DNA of 64,000 bases from Luteolibacter sp. Y139 (GTDB taxonomy: Bacteria > Verrucomicrobiota > Verrucomicrobiia > Verrucomicrobiales > Akkermansiaceae): contig NZ_JBBUKT010000004.1 of NCBI RefSeq assembly GCF_038066715.1, positions 372,001 to 436,000 on the forward strand, in the 5' to 3' direction. This document shows, piece by piece, positions 18,107 to 25,876 of this stretch (positions within the stretch are counted from its first letter, which is position 1; each line of letters opens with the position of its first letter). The notes below the pieces were generated by a model that saw only the letters and a list, made by a program, of their open reading frames with translations, was not told the origin of the DNA and did no database searches. Both the position numbers and the translations under genes were made by a program.

Positions 18107-18187
18107 AGTTTGCTAGTGTTCAGTGGGAAGTTTTCAGGCACGAGAAAAGTGCCGAGTGATCAGTGATCAGTGATCAGTGGTGGAAAG
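18107..18187. repeat. Intergenic repeat, short form (GTTTGCTAGTG ... GATCAGTGATCAGTG)
   Basis: Begins two bases after the FAD-SGNH stop. It contains tttgctagtgttcag, gttttcagg and three tandem copies of an 8-mer (gtgatcag) preceded by agtgccga. The same words occur in the copies at 21323, 55341 and 61608. This copy lacks the hairpin part present in the 21323 and 61608 copies. Confidence 0.75.
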
Positions 18188-18199
18188 CGGGGACGTGGC

Positions 18200-18775
18200 T
18201 TAGTGGGAGATCGTCACCGGGGTGCCGACTTTCACGACGTCGAAGAGGACGGGGGCGAATTCCTTGGGCAGGCGGATGCAGCCGTGGGAGGCGGTTTCGC
18301 CGGGCTTGGGGATGACGCCGGCGTGCATGCCGATGCCGTGGCCGGTGATGCGCATCCAGTAGGGCATGGGGGCGGGGACGTAGCGCTCGCCCTCAGGGAC
18401 GCGGGTGCCGGGGGTGGCGTCGCCATTGGTGACATTGCCCCATTCATCCTCAATCCAGCCGTAGCTGCCGGAATACTTCTCCTCCAGCTTTTCGGTGATG
18501 CGGAAGGTGCCGGACGGGGTGCCGTGGCCTTCCTTGCCGGTGGCGACGTAGGACCAGCCGATGTCGCGACCGCCGCGGGTGTAGTGGGCCTGCTGCTCGG
18601 TGAGGTCGATCCGGACCTTGACCTCGCCGGGGCCGCCATCGTCGTGCCACTGGTAGAGGACGTATTCGGCCTTCTGCGCGAGAGGGCCCTTGTTGATGAT
18701 ATTGACGGGGCCACAGGCTACCAGCGTGAGGCCGGCGGTGGCGGTGGCGATGCGGGACAGCAGCGAGGTGGTCAT
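18200..18775 (-). CDS. L,D-transpeptidase (YkuD family) lipoprotein
   Basis: The open frame extends upstream, but the ATG at 18775 gives a lipoprotein signal with lipobox LVAC (Cys21) and a 191-residue product. The YkuD catalytic region is clear: HGIGMHAG at residues 146-153 and SHGCIRLP at 163-170, with Cys166 the catalytic thiol; GTPSGTFRITEKLEE (residues 85-99) is the usual upstream motif. Such enzymes form 3-3 peptidoglycan cross-links or attach proteins to the wall in the periplasm. The lipobox suggests anchoring to a membrane. It is the last of three minus-strand genes. The upstream gap of 82 bases contains no obvious terminator. Confidence 0.9.
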   Translation of the reverse strand: MTTSLLSRIATATAGLTLVACGPVNIINKGPLAQKAEYVLYQWHDDGGPGEVKVRIDLTEQQAHYTRGGRDIGWSYVATGKEGHGTPSGTFRITEKLEEKYSGSYGWIEDEWGNVTNGDATPGTRVPEGERYVPAPMPYWMRITGHGIGMHAGVIPKPGETASHGCIRLPKEFAPVLFDVVKVGTPVTISH

Positions 18776-18857
18776 GCTGGGGACGGGAGAGGGCAATACT
18801 GTTAGCATGGATTGCGCCGTTGGCCAAGTCCTTCGGAAACCCGAAAAAGGGCGGGTC

Positions 18858-19280
18858 TCAGGAAGGGGCGCCGACGGCCAGGGCGAGGAGCTGTTTGGCG
18901 AAAATGACCGTGAAGCAGGCAAGGGAAAGCCCGGTGACGACTAGCATCGAGCGCCGGGCCCTGGGGATGAGGAAGGCGATGGGGGCGAGACTGGCCGCGA
19001 CCAAGAGCCCGTAGGCCCACCAGTAGGGGCCGGTCAGGCGGAGGTGCATGGCCTCGGCTCCGGGCGTGTATTTCGCACCGCTGTAGCGTGCAATGAACGG
19101 CTCCATGCCGAGGGCGTAGCCCTCGAGCAGGGCGACGATGGCCTGTAGAATCAGGACCGGGGCGAGGAGGCGGACGGCGTGGGGGTCCTCGATCCGGCGG
19201 AAAATCCAGAGCAGTGAAACGCCGGTGGCGATCCAAAGCAGTCCGCTGTGGAGGAAGCCGACGATCGACCAAGCGTCCAT
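18858..19280 (-). CDS. Small integral membrane protein, four predicted helices
   Basis: The ATG at 19280 gives 140 residues starting MDAWSIVGFLHSGLLW; an alternative in-frame start lies 57 bases upstream but would overlap the preceding gene. Hydrophobic segments lie at about residues 5-24, 39-58, 82-102 and 112-132. A loop YSGAKYTPGAEAMHLRLTGP sits between the second and third. The length and four-helix layout recall small DUF-type membrane proteins, but I do not recognise the family. It starts 10 bases after the upstream gene on the same strand, so they are probably co-transcribed. Confidence 0.65.
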   Translation of the reverse strand: MDAWSIVGFLHSGLLWIATGVSLLWIFRRIEDPHAVRLLAPVLILQAIVALLEGYALGMEPFIARYSGAKYTPGAEAMHLRLTGPYWWAYGLLVAASLAPIAFLIPRARRSMLVVTGLSLACFTVIFAKQLLALAVGAPS

Positions 19281-19290
19281 TCCAGATCCG

Positions 19291-19728
19291 TCAGTCGACG
19301 TACTCGACCCGGCAATCGGCGGCTTCAAGCAGGGCATCGCGGCCGACGAGGGTGGGGTCGTTGGCGTGGACGATGCGGACTCGGAGGTATTGGAAATACC
19401 GCAGGTCTGCCGTTTCCCAGTCGAAGAAGGAGATCAGGCGGAGGTCGACGGCGGAGGCGTCCAAGTGGGTGACCGGGTGGTCCCAGGTGCCGGTGGCGGG
19501 GATGTCGGTGGAGACCAGCGCGGAAATCCGCGGGCTCTCGGGGTAGACGCGGTAGCGGTCGAGGACCTCGCCTTCAGTGGTGCCGGGGACTTCGGCGGCA
19601 TCCGCCGGGAGGGGGTACATGACCACGGCGCGGAAAAGTGTGGCCACGTCCTCCGGCGAAGGGGCGGCACCGAGCTGATGGGCGGCTTGGCGGAACTGCA
19701 GAACGCGGTCGGTGAGGTCGATGGGCAT
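19291..19728 (-). CDS. Hypothetical cytoplasmic protein (145 aa)
   Basis: The open frame is longer, but the ATG at 19728 (MPIDLTDRVLQFRQAAHQLG) is chosen because the sequence upstream is Ser/Pro-rich and lies over a strong terminator hairpin. No signal peptide or membrane helix is visible. It has a helical N-terminal half (SPEDVATLFRAVVMYPL) and a beta-rich C-terminal half (WETADLRYFQYLRVRIVH). I do not recognise the family. It is the first gene of the minus-strand group ending in the L,D-transpeptidase. Confidence 0.55.
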   Translation of the reverse strand: MPIDLTDRVLQFRQAAHQLGAAPSPEDVATLFRAVVMYPLPADAAEVPGTTEGEVLDRYRVYPESPRISALVSTDIPATGTWDHPVTHLDASAVDLRLISFFDWETADLRYFQYLRVRIVHANDPTLVGRDALLEAADCRVEYVD

Positions 19729-19790
19729 GCCGTTGCCGGGATGCTGGGGGAAAGGGCGGGCGGATGTCGAGTGCGCGGGATGACCCCACG

Positions 19791-19823
19791 AAAAAGCGTC
19801 CGAAGGCATGGCCTCCGGACGCT
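19791..19823 (-). terminator. Rho-independent terminator of the YceI gene
   Basis: On the minus strand an 8-bp perfect stem (agcgtccg with cggacgct) encloses a second inner stem (aggc/gcct), followed by a run of five U. It lies 18 bases after the stop of the YceI lipoprotein gene. The A-run is only on the low-coordinate side, so it acts on minus-strand transcripts. Confidence 0.85.
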
Positions 19824-19841
19824 GGGGATGATTTCGGGGAA

Positions 19842-20468
19842 TCAGGCTTCCGGCTTGGCGGTGAGGTCGAGCTTGATGACGACTTCATCGCGGATGAGGT
19901 CGTCGGCTTTGCCGGCGTAGACGATGCCGAAGTCCTTCCGCTTGATATTGAACTCCGACTTGATGGTCACGGAGTCGGTGCCCTGGGTGACGGTGGCGGG
20001 GAAGCTGATGTTCTTGGTGACGCCGTGGAGGGTGAAGTTCCCGGCCACGGTGTAAGCGCCGTTTTCACCGGCCTTGAGCTCGGTCACGTCGAAGGTGCTC
20101 TGCGGGAACTTCTCCACGTCGAAGAAGTCGGCGGACTTGAGGTGACCGGTGAGCTTCTCGGCATCGGCGAAGGTGGAGGCCATGTCGATGACGACCTTGT
20201 GGTCGTTGCCGACGGGCTTGCCGTCCTTCACGGTGAAGTGGCCGGTGAAGGTCTTGAAGCCGCCATTGTGCGAGCCGGTGACCTTGGAGCCGACGAAGCC
20301 GATGGTGGACTCGGGCGTGAAGACATACTTGGTGCCGGAGGCGGTGTCGGTGGTCTTCTCGACCTTTTCCTTCACGTTGGCGGCGGCGGTCTTGTCGGCC
20401 GGATTCTCACAGGAGATGACGGCGAAGGCGAAGAGGGCGGCGGGGATGGTCAGGATGCTGGTTTTCAT
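19842..20468 (-). CDS. YceI-like lipid-binding lipoprotein
   Basis: A 208-residue protein with a lipoprotein signal peptide; the lipobox is VISC with Cys20. The mature part is a YceI lipocalin-like beta barrel: FTPESTIGFVGSKVTGSHNG, KVVIDMASTFADAEKLTGHL, FFDVEKFPQSTF, NFTLHGVTKNISFP and a closing FNIKRKDFGIVYAG, which are the standard family blocks. YceI proteins bind long-chain isoprenoid or amide lipids in the periplasm. The length is normal. It stands alone on its transcript: a strong terminator follows, and the pirin gene upstream on the same strand ends 48 bases away. Confidence 0.92.
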   Translation of the reverse strand: MKTSILTIPAALFAFAVISCENPADKTAAANVKEKVEKTTDTASGTKYVFTPESTIGFVGSKVTGSHNGGFKTFTGHFTVKDGKPVGNDHKVVIDMASTFADAEKLTGHLKSADFFDVEKFPQSTFDVTELKAGENGAYTVAGNFTLHGVTKNISFPATVTQGTDSVTIKSEFNIKRKDFGIVYAGKADDLIRDEVVIKLDLTAKPEA

Positions 20469-20515
20469 GATTCGTGACGGTGTATGTGTGTTAGATGGTG
20501 TTGGAATTGAAGGGA

Positions 20516-21253
20516 TCAGGCGCCGAGGTCGAAGAGCAGGGCTTCGACGGGTTCGGTGGTGGCGGTGATGGTGTAGTCGCCGGCGCGCTCGCTGGAGGCG
20601 GCATCGCCGGGAAAAATTCCCGTGCCGTTTAGCTCTGCATTGCCACGGATGAGGTGGAGCCAGAGGCCGCGGCCGGACGAGAGGGCGTGGGTGACGGTTT
20701 CGCCGGGCTGGAGCTTGAGGCGGTAGATGTCGGCATCCTGGGCGATGGTGGCGGAGTGGTCGCGGCCATCGGGTGAGATGACGAGCACCTTGGAGGCGTT
20801 TTCTTGCTCAGGGGTGGGCGTCCACTCGGTGTAGCGGGGCTGGAGACCGCGCTGGCGAGGGAGGATCCAGATCTGGAGCAGGTGGGCGCCTTCACCGGCG
20901 GAGGGATTGAACTCCGAGTGGGTGACGCCGCTGCCGGCGCTCATGAGCTGGATCTGGCCGGGCTTCAGCGTGCGGGCATTCCCCATGCTGTCCTGGTGGG
21001 CGAGGCTACCTTCGAGGATGTAGGAGAAGATCTCCATGTCCCGGTGCGGGTGGGTCGGGAAGCCGCCGCGCGGGGCGATGCGGTCGTCATTGATGACGCG
21101 CAGGGAGCGGAAGCCCATGTGCGCGGGATCGTAGTAGTCCGCGAAGGAGAAGGTGAAGCGGCTGTCGAGCCAGCCGTGGTCCACATGGCCGCGTTCGCCG
21201 GAGCGGCGGAAGGTGAGGCCGGTGTTGGTTTCGGTGTCCGTGTTTGTTTTCAC
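20516..21253 (-). CDS. Pirin family protein (YhhW-type bicupin)
   Basis: The chosen start is GTG at 21253 (translated as MKTNTDTETNT), preceded by an AGGA ribosome-binding site at suitable distance, giving 245 residues; a longer frame exists upstream but adds sequence unlike pirins. The N-terminal cupin carries the metal motif PTHPHRDMEIFSYILEGSL followed by the His and Glu of GVTHSEFN. The family blocks RSLRVINDDRIAPRGGF and LLQIWILPRQRGLQPRYTEW are present. YhhW-like pirins often show quercetin dioxygenase activity in vitro; the physiological role is unclear. A repeat element lies between this gene and ppc. Confidence 0.92.
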   Translation of the reverse strand: MKTNTDTETNTGLTFRRSGERGHVDHGWLDSRFTFSFADYYDPAHMGFRSLRVINDDRIAPRGGFPTHPHRDMEIFSYILEGSLAHQDSMGNARTLKPGQIQLMSAGSGVTHSEFNPSAGEGAHLLQIWILPRQRGLQPRYTEWTPTPEQENASKVLVISPDGRDHSATIAQDADIYRLKLQPGETVTHALSSGRGLWLHLIRGNAELNGTGIFPGDAASSERAGDYTITATTEPVEALLFDLGA

Positions 21254-21322
21254 GTGCCCATCCTGCCATGGATTTGGCGGGCGGCTAATGCCGTGTCGGC
21301 AGGCTGAGCATGCGTGGGACTT

Positions 21323-21443
21323 GAAGTTTGCTAGTTTTGACCTCCGGTCCACGCGGCAAGCGGCTTTGCCGGAGAGATAGGGTCGCTAACGCGACTTCTG
21401 CGTTCAGTGTTCAGTTTTCAGGAAAGCAAAAAGCAGAGGAAAG
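21323..21443. repeat. Intergenic repeat with two hairpins (copy in the pirin-ppc gap)
   Basis: Contains gtttgctagttttgacctc, then an outer ctccgg/ccggag stem enclosing cggcaa/ttgccg, then gtcgc-taac-gcgac, then tgcgttcag and gttcagttttcagg. It shares these blocks in order with the 61608 copy, where stems are kept although bases differ. It ends 9 bases from the ppc stop. Confidence 0.8.
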
Positions 21444-21451
21444 TAGATGCG

Positions 21452-24205
21452 TCAACCGGTGGTGCGCAGGCCGGAGGCGATGGCGTTGATGGAGAGGAGC
21501 ATCTTCGGAAACATGGACTCAGCTTCGGCTTCCTTGTCGTTGGCGACGAGGGCGCGCCATTCGCGGAGGATGGCGATTTGCTGGCGGTGGAGGGTTTTGA
21601 GCGGGGCCTCGCGGATGGCGAGGGTCTTGGCCATGCGGGGGCGGCGGCCGTCGAGGTGGCCGTCGTAGAGGCTCTCTAACAAATCGCGGGTGCGGTGGAA
21701 CTCGGCGACGATGATGTCCATGAACTTCGTCCGCAGCGCGGAGTCCTCGACGAGCGCGGCGTATTCGTGCATCAGGTCGAGGTTCGCGGAGGCGAGGTTG
21801 GTTTCGACGTTGGTGAAGACGTAGCCGAGGAAGGTGGAGTGACGGAGGGCGTTCTTGAGTTCCTGGAACTCGCCGGGGGTGTTGGTTTGCAGGGCTTCCA
21901 ATGCGGAGCCGACGCCGAACCAGCCGGGCAGGTAGAAGCGGGCCTGGGTCCATGAGAAGACCCAGGGGATGGCGCGGAGGTCGGCGATGGAGTGGCCTTT
22001 CTTGCCGGTGCGGCGGGCGGGGCGCGAACCGATGCGCGAGTTTTCCAGCGCATCGATCGGGGTAGCCTGACGATAGAAGTCGATGAAGCCTTCGGTGCGG
22101 AGCAGCGATTGATAGGCCTGCTGGCTCTTCTCCGCGAGGAAGGGGAGGAAGGGCTCGGCGGGGTCGGCCTTTGGCGCGGTGTGGCGATGGGTGGCGGTAG
22201 TGATCGCGGCACCGGCGAGCAGGAGTTCGAGATTGTAGGTGGCGTTGGCGAGGTTCGCGTATTTCTGCGCGATGGTTTCGCCCTGCTCGGTCATGCGGAA
22301 CTCGCCGCTCATCGCGCCGTGGGGAAGCGCGGCCATGAACCAATGGGTGGGACCGGCGCCGCGGGAAATGGTGCCGCCGCGGCCGTGGAAGAAGCAGAGC
22401 TTCACGTCGTGTTGGTTGCCGGTCTTGGTCAGCGCTTCCTGGCCGCGATGGAGCGCCCATTGAGCGGCGAGGATGCCGCAGTCCTTGTTAGAGTCGGAGT
22501 AGCCGAGCATGACCTGCTGGCTCGGCTTGGCGGTGCCGGCGCGCTTGGCGTTGGTGCGCTGGGTGATCGGGTGATCGAGGAAGGGGCCGAGGATGGTGGG
22601 CGAGCGGTCGAGGTCATCCATGGTCTCGAACAGCGGCACGACTTCGAGGGCGCACCACGAGCCCTCGGCATCGTGCTCCATGAGACCGGCTTCGCGGGCG
22701 AGGAGGAAGACGCCGAGCAGGTCGGAAAGCTGGCGGGTCATCGAGACGATGAGCGCGCCGAGACCGGCATCGCCCCACTCGGCGCGGTGCTTCACAAGCA
22801 CGCGGTAGCAGTCGAGCACCAGATCCGCCTCGCCGCCGATGCGGGCGGTATCGTGGAGGAAGGGGCGCGGGGACTTGAGCTCCTCATTGAGGAAGGCGAG
22901 GCGCTTTTCCTCGGGCCATGAGGCGTAGCTTTCGCCTTCGGGGATGCCGGCGGCGGAGAGCAGGAGGGCGATGGCCTTGTCGTGGAATTCGGAATTCTGG
23001 CGAACGTCCAACAGCGCGAGGTGGAAGCCGAAGATTTCCAGCTTCTGGCGGAGCGGGCGGAGGATCTGTTCGTCAACGTGGACGCAACCCGCGTCACGGA
23101 TGCCGGAGGCTAACAGCTCGAGGTCGGCATCGAGTTCCTTCGGGGTCTTGTAGCCGTCCTTGCCCTCGACCTGGCCTTGCAGGCGTGCGGCGATGAGGCC
23201 GCCGAGGTGACGCCAGGGTTCCTCGTGATGGCGGTCGTGGAGATCATTCGTCAGATCTTCGTTGGCGAGGGAGAAGGTCAGTTCATCGATGCGTCGCTCC
23301 AGCGCATCCGGGATTTCATTGAGCTGGCGGGAAAGGGTGAGCTGCCCGGCGGATTGCTCGATCTCGCGCCGGAGGAGCCGGAATGCGGCGCGGCGCATCA
23401 TGCCGAGGGCCTTGGCGGTGACTTCCGGGGTGACCAGCGGGTGGCCGTCGCGGTCGCCGCCGATCCACGAGCCGAAGGAGATGCGCGGGATGTTTCCGGC
23501 AGCGCGGAGCATTTCCAGCGGGAAGCCAGCGTCGCGCCAGGCCTCGGTGAAGTGGAGGTCGAGACGATTGAGGGCGGACGGGAAGAGGTCGCGGAGGTAG
23601 TGGATCGCGTCCCGCAGCTCGCGGAAAATGTCCGGGCGGACGAGGTGGATCTCGCCGGTGCGCCAGAGGGTTTCGAGCGCGGTGACGATGCGCTCGCGGA
23701 TGCGGCGGCGTTCGCGGTCGGTGTATTTCGGGTACTCGTTGCGGACGAGTTCCTCGTAGAGAGCGCGGTGGCGTTCGCGGACGGAGGCGCGTTTGGCCTC
23801 GGTCGGGTGGGCCGTGAGCACGGGCTGGACGTCGACATCGGCGAGGACGTCGAGGATTTCCTTCGGGCCGAGGCCGAGGGCGGTCATTTCGCCGAGGGCG
23901 CGGGGCCAGAGACCGCGGATGGAATCCGGGCCGATGACCTTTTCGCGCTCGCGGCGGATGGCGGCGGCGACGCGTTCCTCGACCATGTTCAGAAGCTGGA
24001 AGCCGATCGAGTAAAGCTGCTGGGTGCCCTCGGGCGGATGTTCATCCGGGACGGTGCCGGACCAGGGGAGGTAGGGGATGAGGTCGTCTTCGCCGAGGCT
24101 CTTCAAGGCATCGCCGAGGCAGCCAATGAGGAAAGCGAGGGTGTCATCGATCAATTCGAAGCCCTCAAGGCGGAGCTGTTCGCGGGTCGGCTGCGGTTCG
24201 GTCAT
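21452..24205 (-). CDS. ppc: Phosphoenolpyruvate carboxylase
   Basis: The ATG at 24205 gives 917 residues beginning MTEPQPTREQ, a normal length; a longer open frame upstream is Pro/Gly-rich and unlikely to be translated. It carboxylates PEP with bicarbonate to oxaloacetate, feeding the TCA cycle. The catalytic blocks are all present: VLTAHPTEAKRASV with the essential His, SFGSWIGGDRDGHP, GYSDSNKDCGI, CFFHGRGGTISRGAGPTH, FRMTEQGETI, and the C-terminal SINAIASGLRTTG, matching the usual end of PEPC with its carboxyl-terminal Gly. It is divergent from the phospholipase-D-like gene across 182 bases that should contain both promoters. Confidence 0.97.
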   Translation of the reverse strand: MTEPQPTREQLRLEGFELIDDTLAFLIGCLGDALKSLGEDDLIPYLPWSGTVPDEHPPEGTQQLYSIGFQLLNMVEERVAAAIRREREKVIGPDSIRGLWPRALGEMTALGLGPKEILDVLADVDVQPVLTAHPTEAKRASVRERHRALYEELVRNEYPKYTDRERRRIRERIVTALETLWRTGEIHLVRPDIFRELRDAIHYLRDLFPSALNRLDLHFTEAWRDAGFPLEMLRAAGNIPRISFGSWIGGDRDGHPLVTPEVTAKALGMMRRAAFRLLRREIEQSAGQLTLSRQLNEIPDALERRIDELTFSLANEDLTNDLHDRHHEEPWRHLGGLIAARLQGQVEGKDGYKTPKELDADLELLASGIRDAGCVHVDEQILRPLRQKLEIFGFHLALLDVRQNSEFHDKAIALLLSAAGIPEGESYASWPEEKRLAFLNEELKSPRPFLHDTARIGGEADLVLDCYRVLVKHRAEWGDAGLGALIVSMTRQLSDLLGVFLLAREAGLMEHDAEGSWCALEVVPLFETMDDLDRSPTILGPFLDHPITQRTNAKRAGTAKPSQQVMLGYSDSNKDCGILAAQWALHRGQEALTKTGNQHDVKLCFFHGRGGTISRGAGPTHWFMAALPHGAMSGEFRMTEQGETIAQKYANLANATYNLELLLAGAAITTATHRHTAPKADPAEPFLPFLAEKSQQAYQSLLRTEGFIDFYRQATPIDALENSRIGSRPARRTGKKGHSIADLRAIPWVFSWTQARFYLPGWFGVGSALEALQTNTPGEFQELKNALRHSTFLGYVFTNVETNLASANLDLMHEYAALVEDSALRTKFMDIIVAEFHRTRDLLESLYDGHLDGRRPRMAKTLAIREAPLKTLHRQQIAILREWRALVANDKEAEAESMFPKMLLSINAIASGLRTTG

Positions 24206-24387
24206 CGGCGCGGCCAGTGAAGCAGCCGGGATGCCGGGGCGGGAAGCCGAATGCGTGGCAGGGCCGTCACCGCCCGTCCCTGTGGGGATGATCGGCTCGA
24301 TAATGACGCGAAAATTCCCGGGAGGTCCGTTTTCCAACAAAATCCGTCGCTTGCAAGAAGCGGTGCTGCGGCGTCATTGTCGAAACC

Positions 24388-25830
24388 ATGGAGACCCCCA
24401 AGCGGCAGGCAGCGACCCGGATGATGTGGCCCGTGATTCCGCTGCTATTTTCCGCCTGCGGATCCCTTTCCGACCGCTCCGCGCGAAGCCTGCCGCAGGC
24501 GAGTGACACGGCCACGGGGAATACTCAACTGGTGGCGAGCGTCGTGAGGTCGACCGGGCTGTCCGCCGTGCGGCAGCCTTACACGACGATCCGGACCGGT
24601 CTGGCGGTGCTGTGGCACCGGCCGCTGGGACTGGTGAGCGGGACTCTCCCGGTGCCCACGGACTTGTCGCCGCTGCCCGCCGAGGTGCCGGGCACGGAGG
24701 AATTCGAGCGGCTGCTAGATCGCCGGCGCTTGCCGGGGCGCGAGTCCGGGAAGCTGAGCTGGCTGGTGGATGGCCGCAGTTTCTTCCCCGAACTCGACCG
24801 GCAGATCGCGGCGGCGAAGGAGTCGGTGCGGATGCAATTCTTCATCTACGACAACGACGATGTGGCGGTGAAGTATGCCGACCGGCTGAAGGGGAAGGCG
24901 GAGACGGTGCCGGTGCGGATTCTTTTCGACGACATGGGGAGTGCCTTCGCCCACACGGCGGCACCGGAGACGCCGCGGCCGGATGGCTTCTCGCCACCGG
25001 CGGATATCGCGAAATACTTGAAGAGCGGATCGAAGGTGGAAGTCCGGCGTTCGCTCAATCCGTGGCTGGTCTGCGACCATACCAAGCTGGTCGTGTTCGA
25101 CCGCAAGGTGGCGATGATGGGTGGGATGAACATGGGGCGGGAGTATTACTCGGAGTGGCACGACCTGATGGTGAAAGTGGACGGGCCGATCGTGGAGAGC
25201 CTGTCGCGGGAGTTTGGCCGGGCGTGGCGGAAGGCGGGGCCGTGGGGGGATCTGGCGCTGTTCCGGAAGCCGGGGTTTTTCCGGAGGCCTGCGCCGGTGG
25301 ATGGGGGCTATCCGCTGCGGATGCTGCGCACCGATGCGGCGGAAGGGCAGGAGCAGATCCTGAAGGCGACCCTGTTAGGCGTTCGTGCGGCGAAGAAGCG
25401 GATCTGGGTCGAGAACCCTTATTTCGCGTATGATGACATCGCGCGGGAGCTCGAGGCTGCGGCGCGACGCGGGGTGGATGTGCGGGTGATCCTGCCTGCC
25501 AAGGGTGATTCCAAGATCATGGATGCGGGAAATCTGGCAACGGCCCGCGGGCTGATCGAGGCCGGTGGGAAGGTGTATCGCTATCCGAAGATGAACCACA
25601 TGAAGGTGATCCTCTGCGATGGCTGGGCGCAGGTGGGCTCGGCGAACCTCGACACGCTGAGCATGCGGATCAACCGGGAGCTGTGCCTCGCTTTCTCCGA
25701 TCCGGGAGCGATCCGGGAGATGGAGAACAAGATCTTCCAGCCGGACTTCAGTGCCTCAAAGCGGATCCGGCATGAGGAGACGACGGATCCGGTGGCGCCG
25801 ATTGCGGAGGCGGTGGCGGATCAGCTGTAA
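24388..25830 (+). CDS. Phospholipase D-like / cardiolipin synthase family protein
   Basis: A 480-residue protein with two HKD motifs: HTKLVVFDRKVAMMGGMN around residue 231 and NHMKVILCDGWAQVGSANLD around 410, the second lacking the strict spacing only in that Asp-Gly follows. The N-terminus has a hydrophobic segment ending LLFSACGS, which could be a lipoprotein signal (Cys with F at -3, not ideal). ASTVRM-type core MQFFIYDNDDVAVKYADRL precedes the first motif, as in ClsA/ClsC-like cardiolipin synthases. It may join phosphatidyl groups to make cardiolipin, or act as another transphosphatidylase. It stands 47 bases before the giant transglutaminase gene on the same strand. Confidence 0.85.
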   Translation: METPKRQAATRMMWPVIPLLFSACGSLSDRSARSLPQASDTATGNTQLVASVVRSTGLSAVRQPYTTIRTGLAVLWHRPLGLVSGTLPVPTDLSPLPAEVPGTEEFERLLDRRRLPGRESGKLSWLVDGRSFFPELDRQIAAAKESVRMQFFIYDNDDVAVKYADRLKGKAETVPVRILFDDMGSAFAHTAAPETPRPDGFSPPADIAKYLKSGSKVEVRRSLNPWLVCDHTKLVVFDRKVAMMGGMNMGREYYSEWHDLMVKVDGPIVESLSREFGRAWRKAGPWGDLALFRKPGFFRRPAPVDGGYPLRMLRTDAAEGQEQILKATLLGVRAAKKRIWVENPYFAYDDIARELEAAARRGVDVRVILPAKGDSKIMDAGNLATARGLIEAGGKVYRYPKMNHMKVILCDGWAQVGSANLDTLSMRINRELCLAFSDPGAIREMENKIFQPDFSASKRIRHEETTDPVAPIAEAVADQL

Positions 25831-25876
25831 TGGCGTGCTTGCCGGGCCAGGGGATTTTCGGTGGGCTGGCACCGTC

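Noticed and set aside
18150-18180. CRISPR array suggested by tandem GATCAGTG units
   Set aside because: Units are 8 bases long without spacers, and no cas gene is present.
24206-24340. N-terminal extension of PEP carboxylase to 24340
   Set aside because: The extra 45 residues are Pro/Gly/Ser-rich and not part of the family; the ATG at 24205 gives the normal length.
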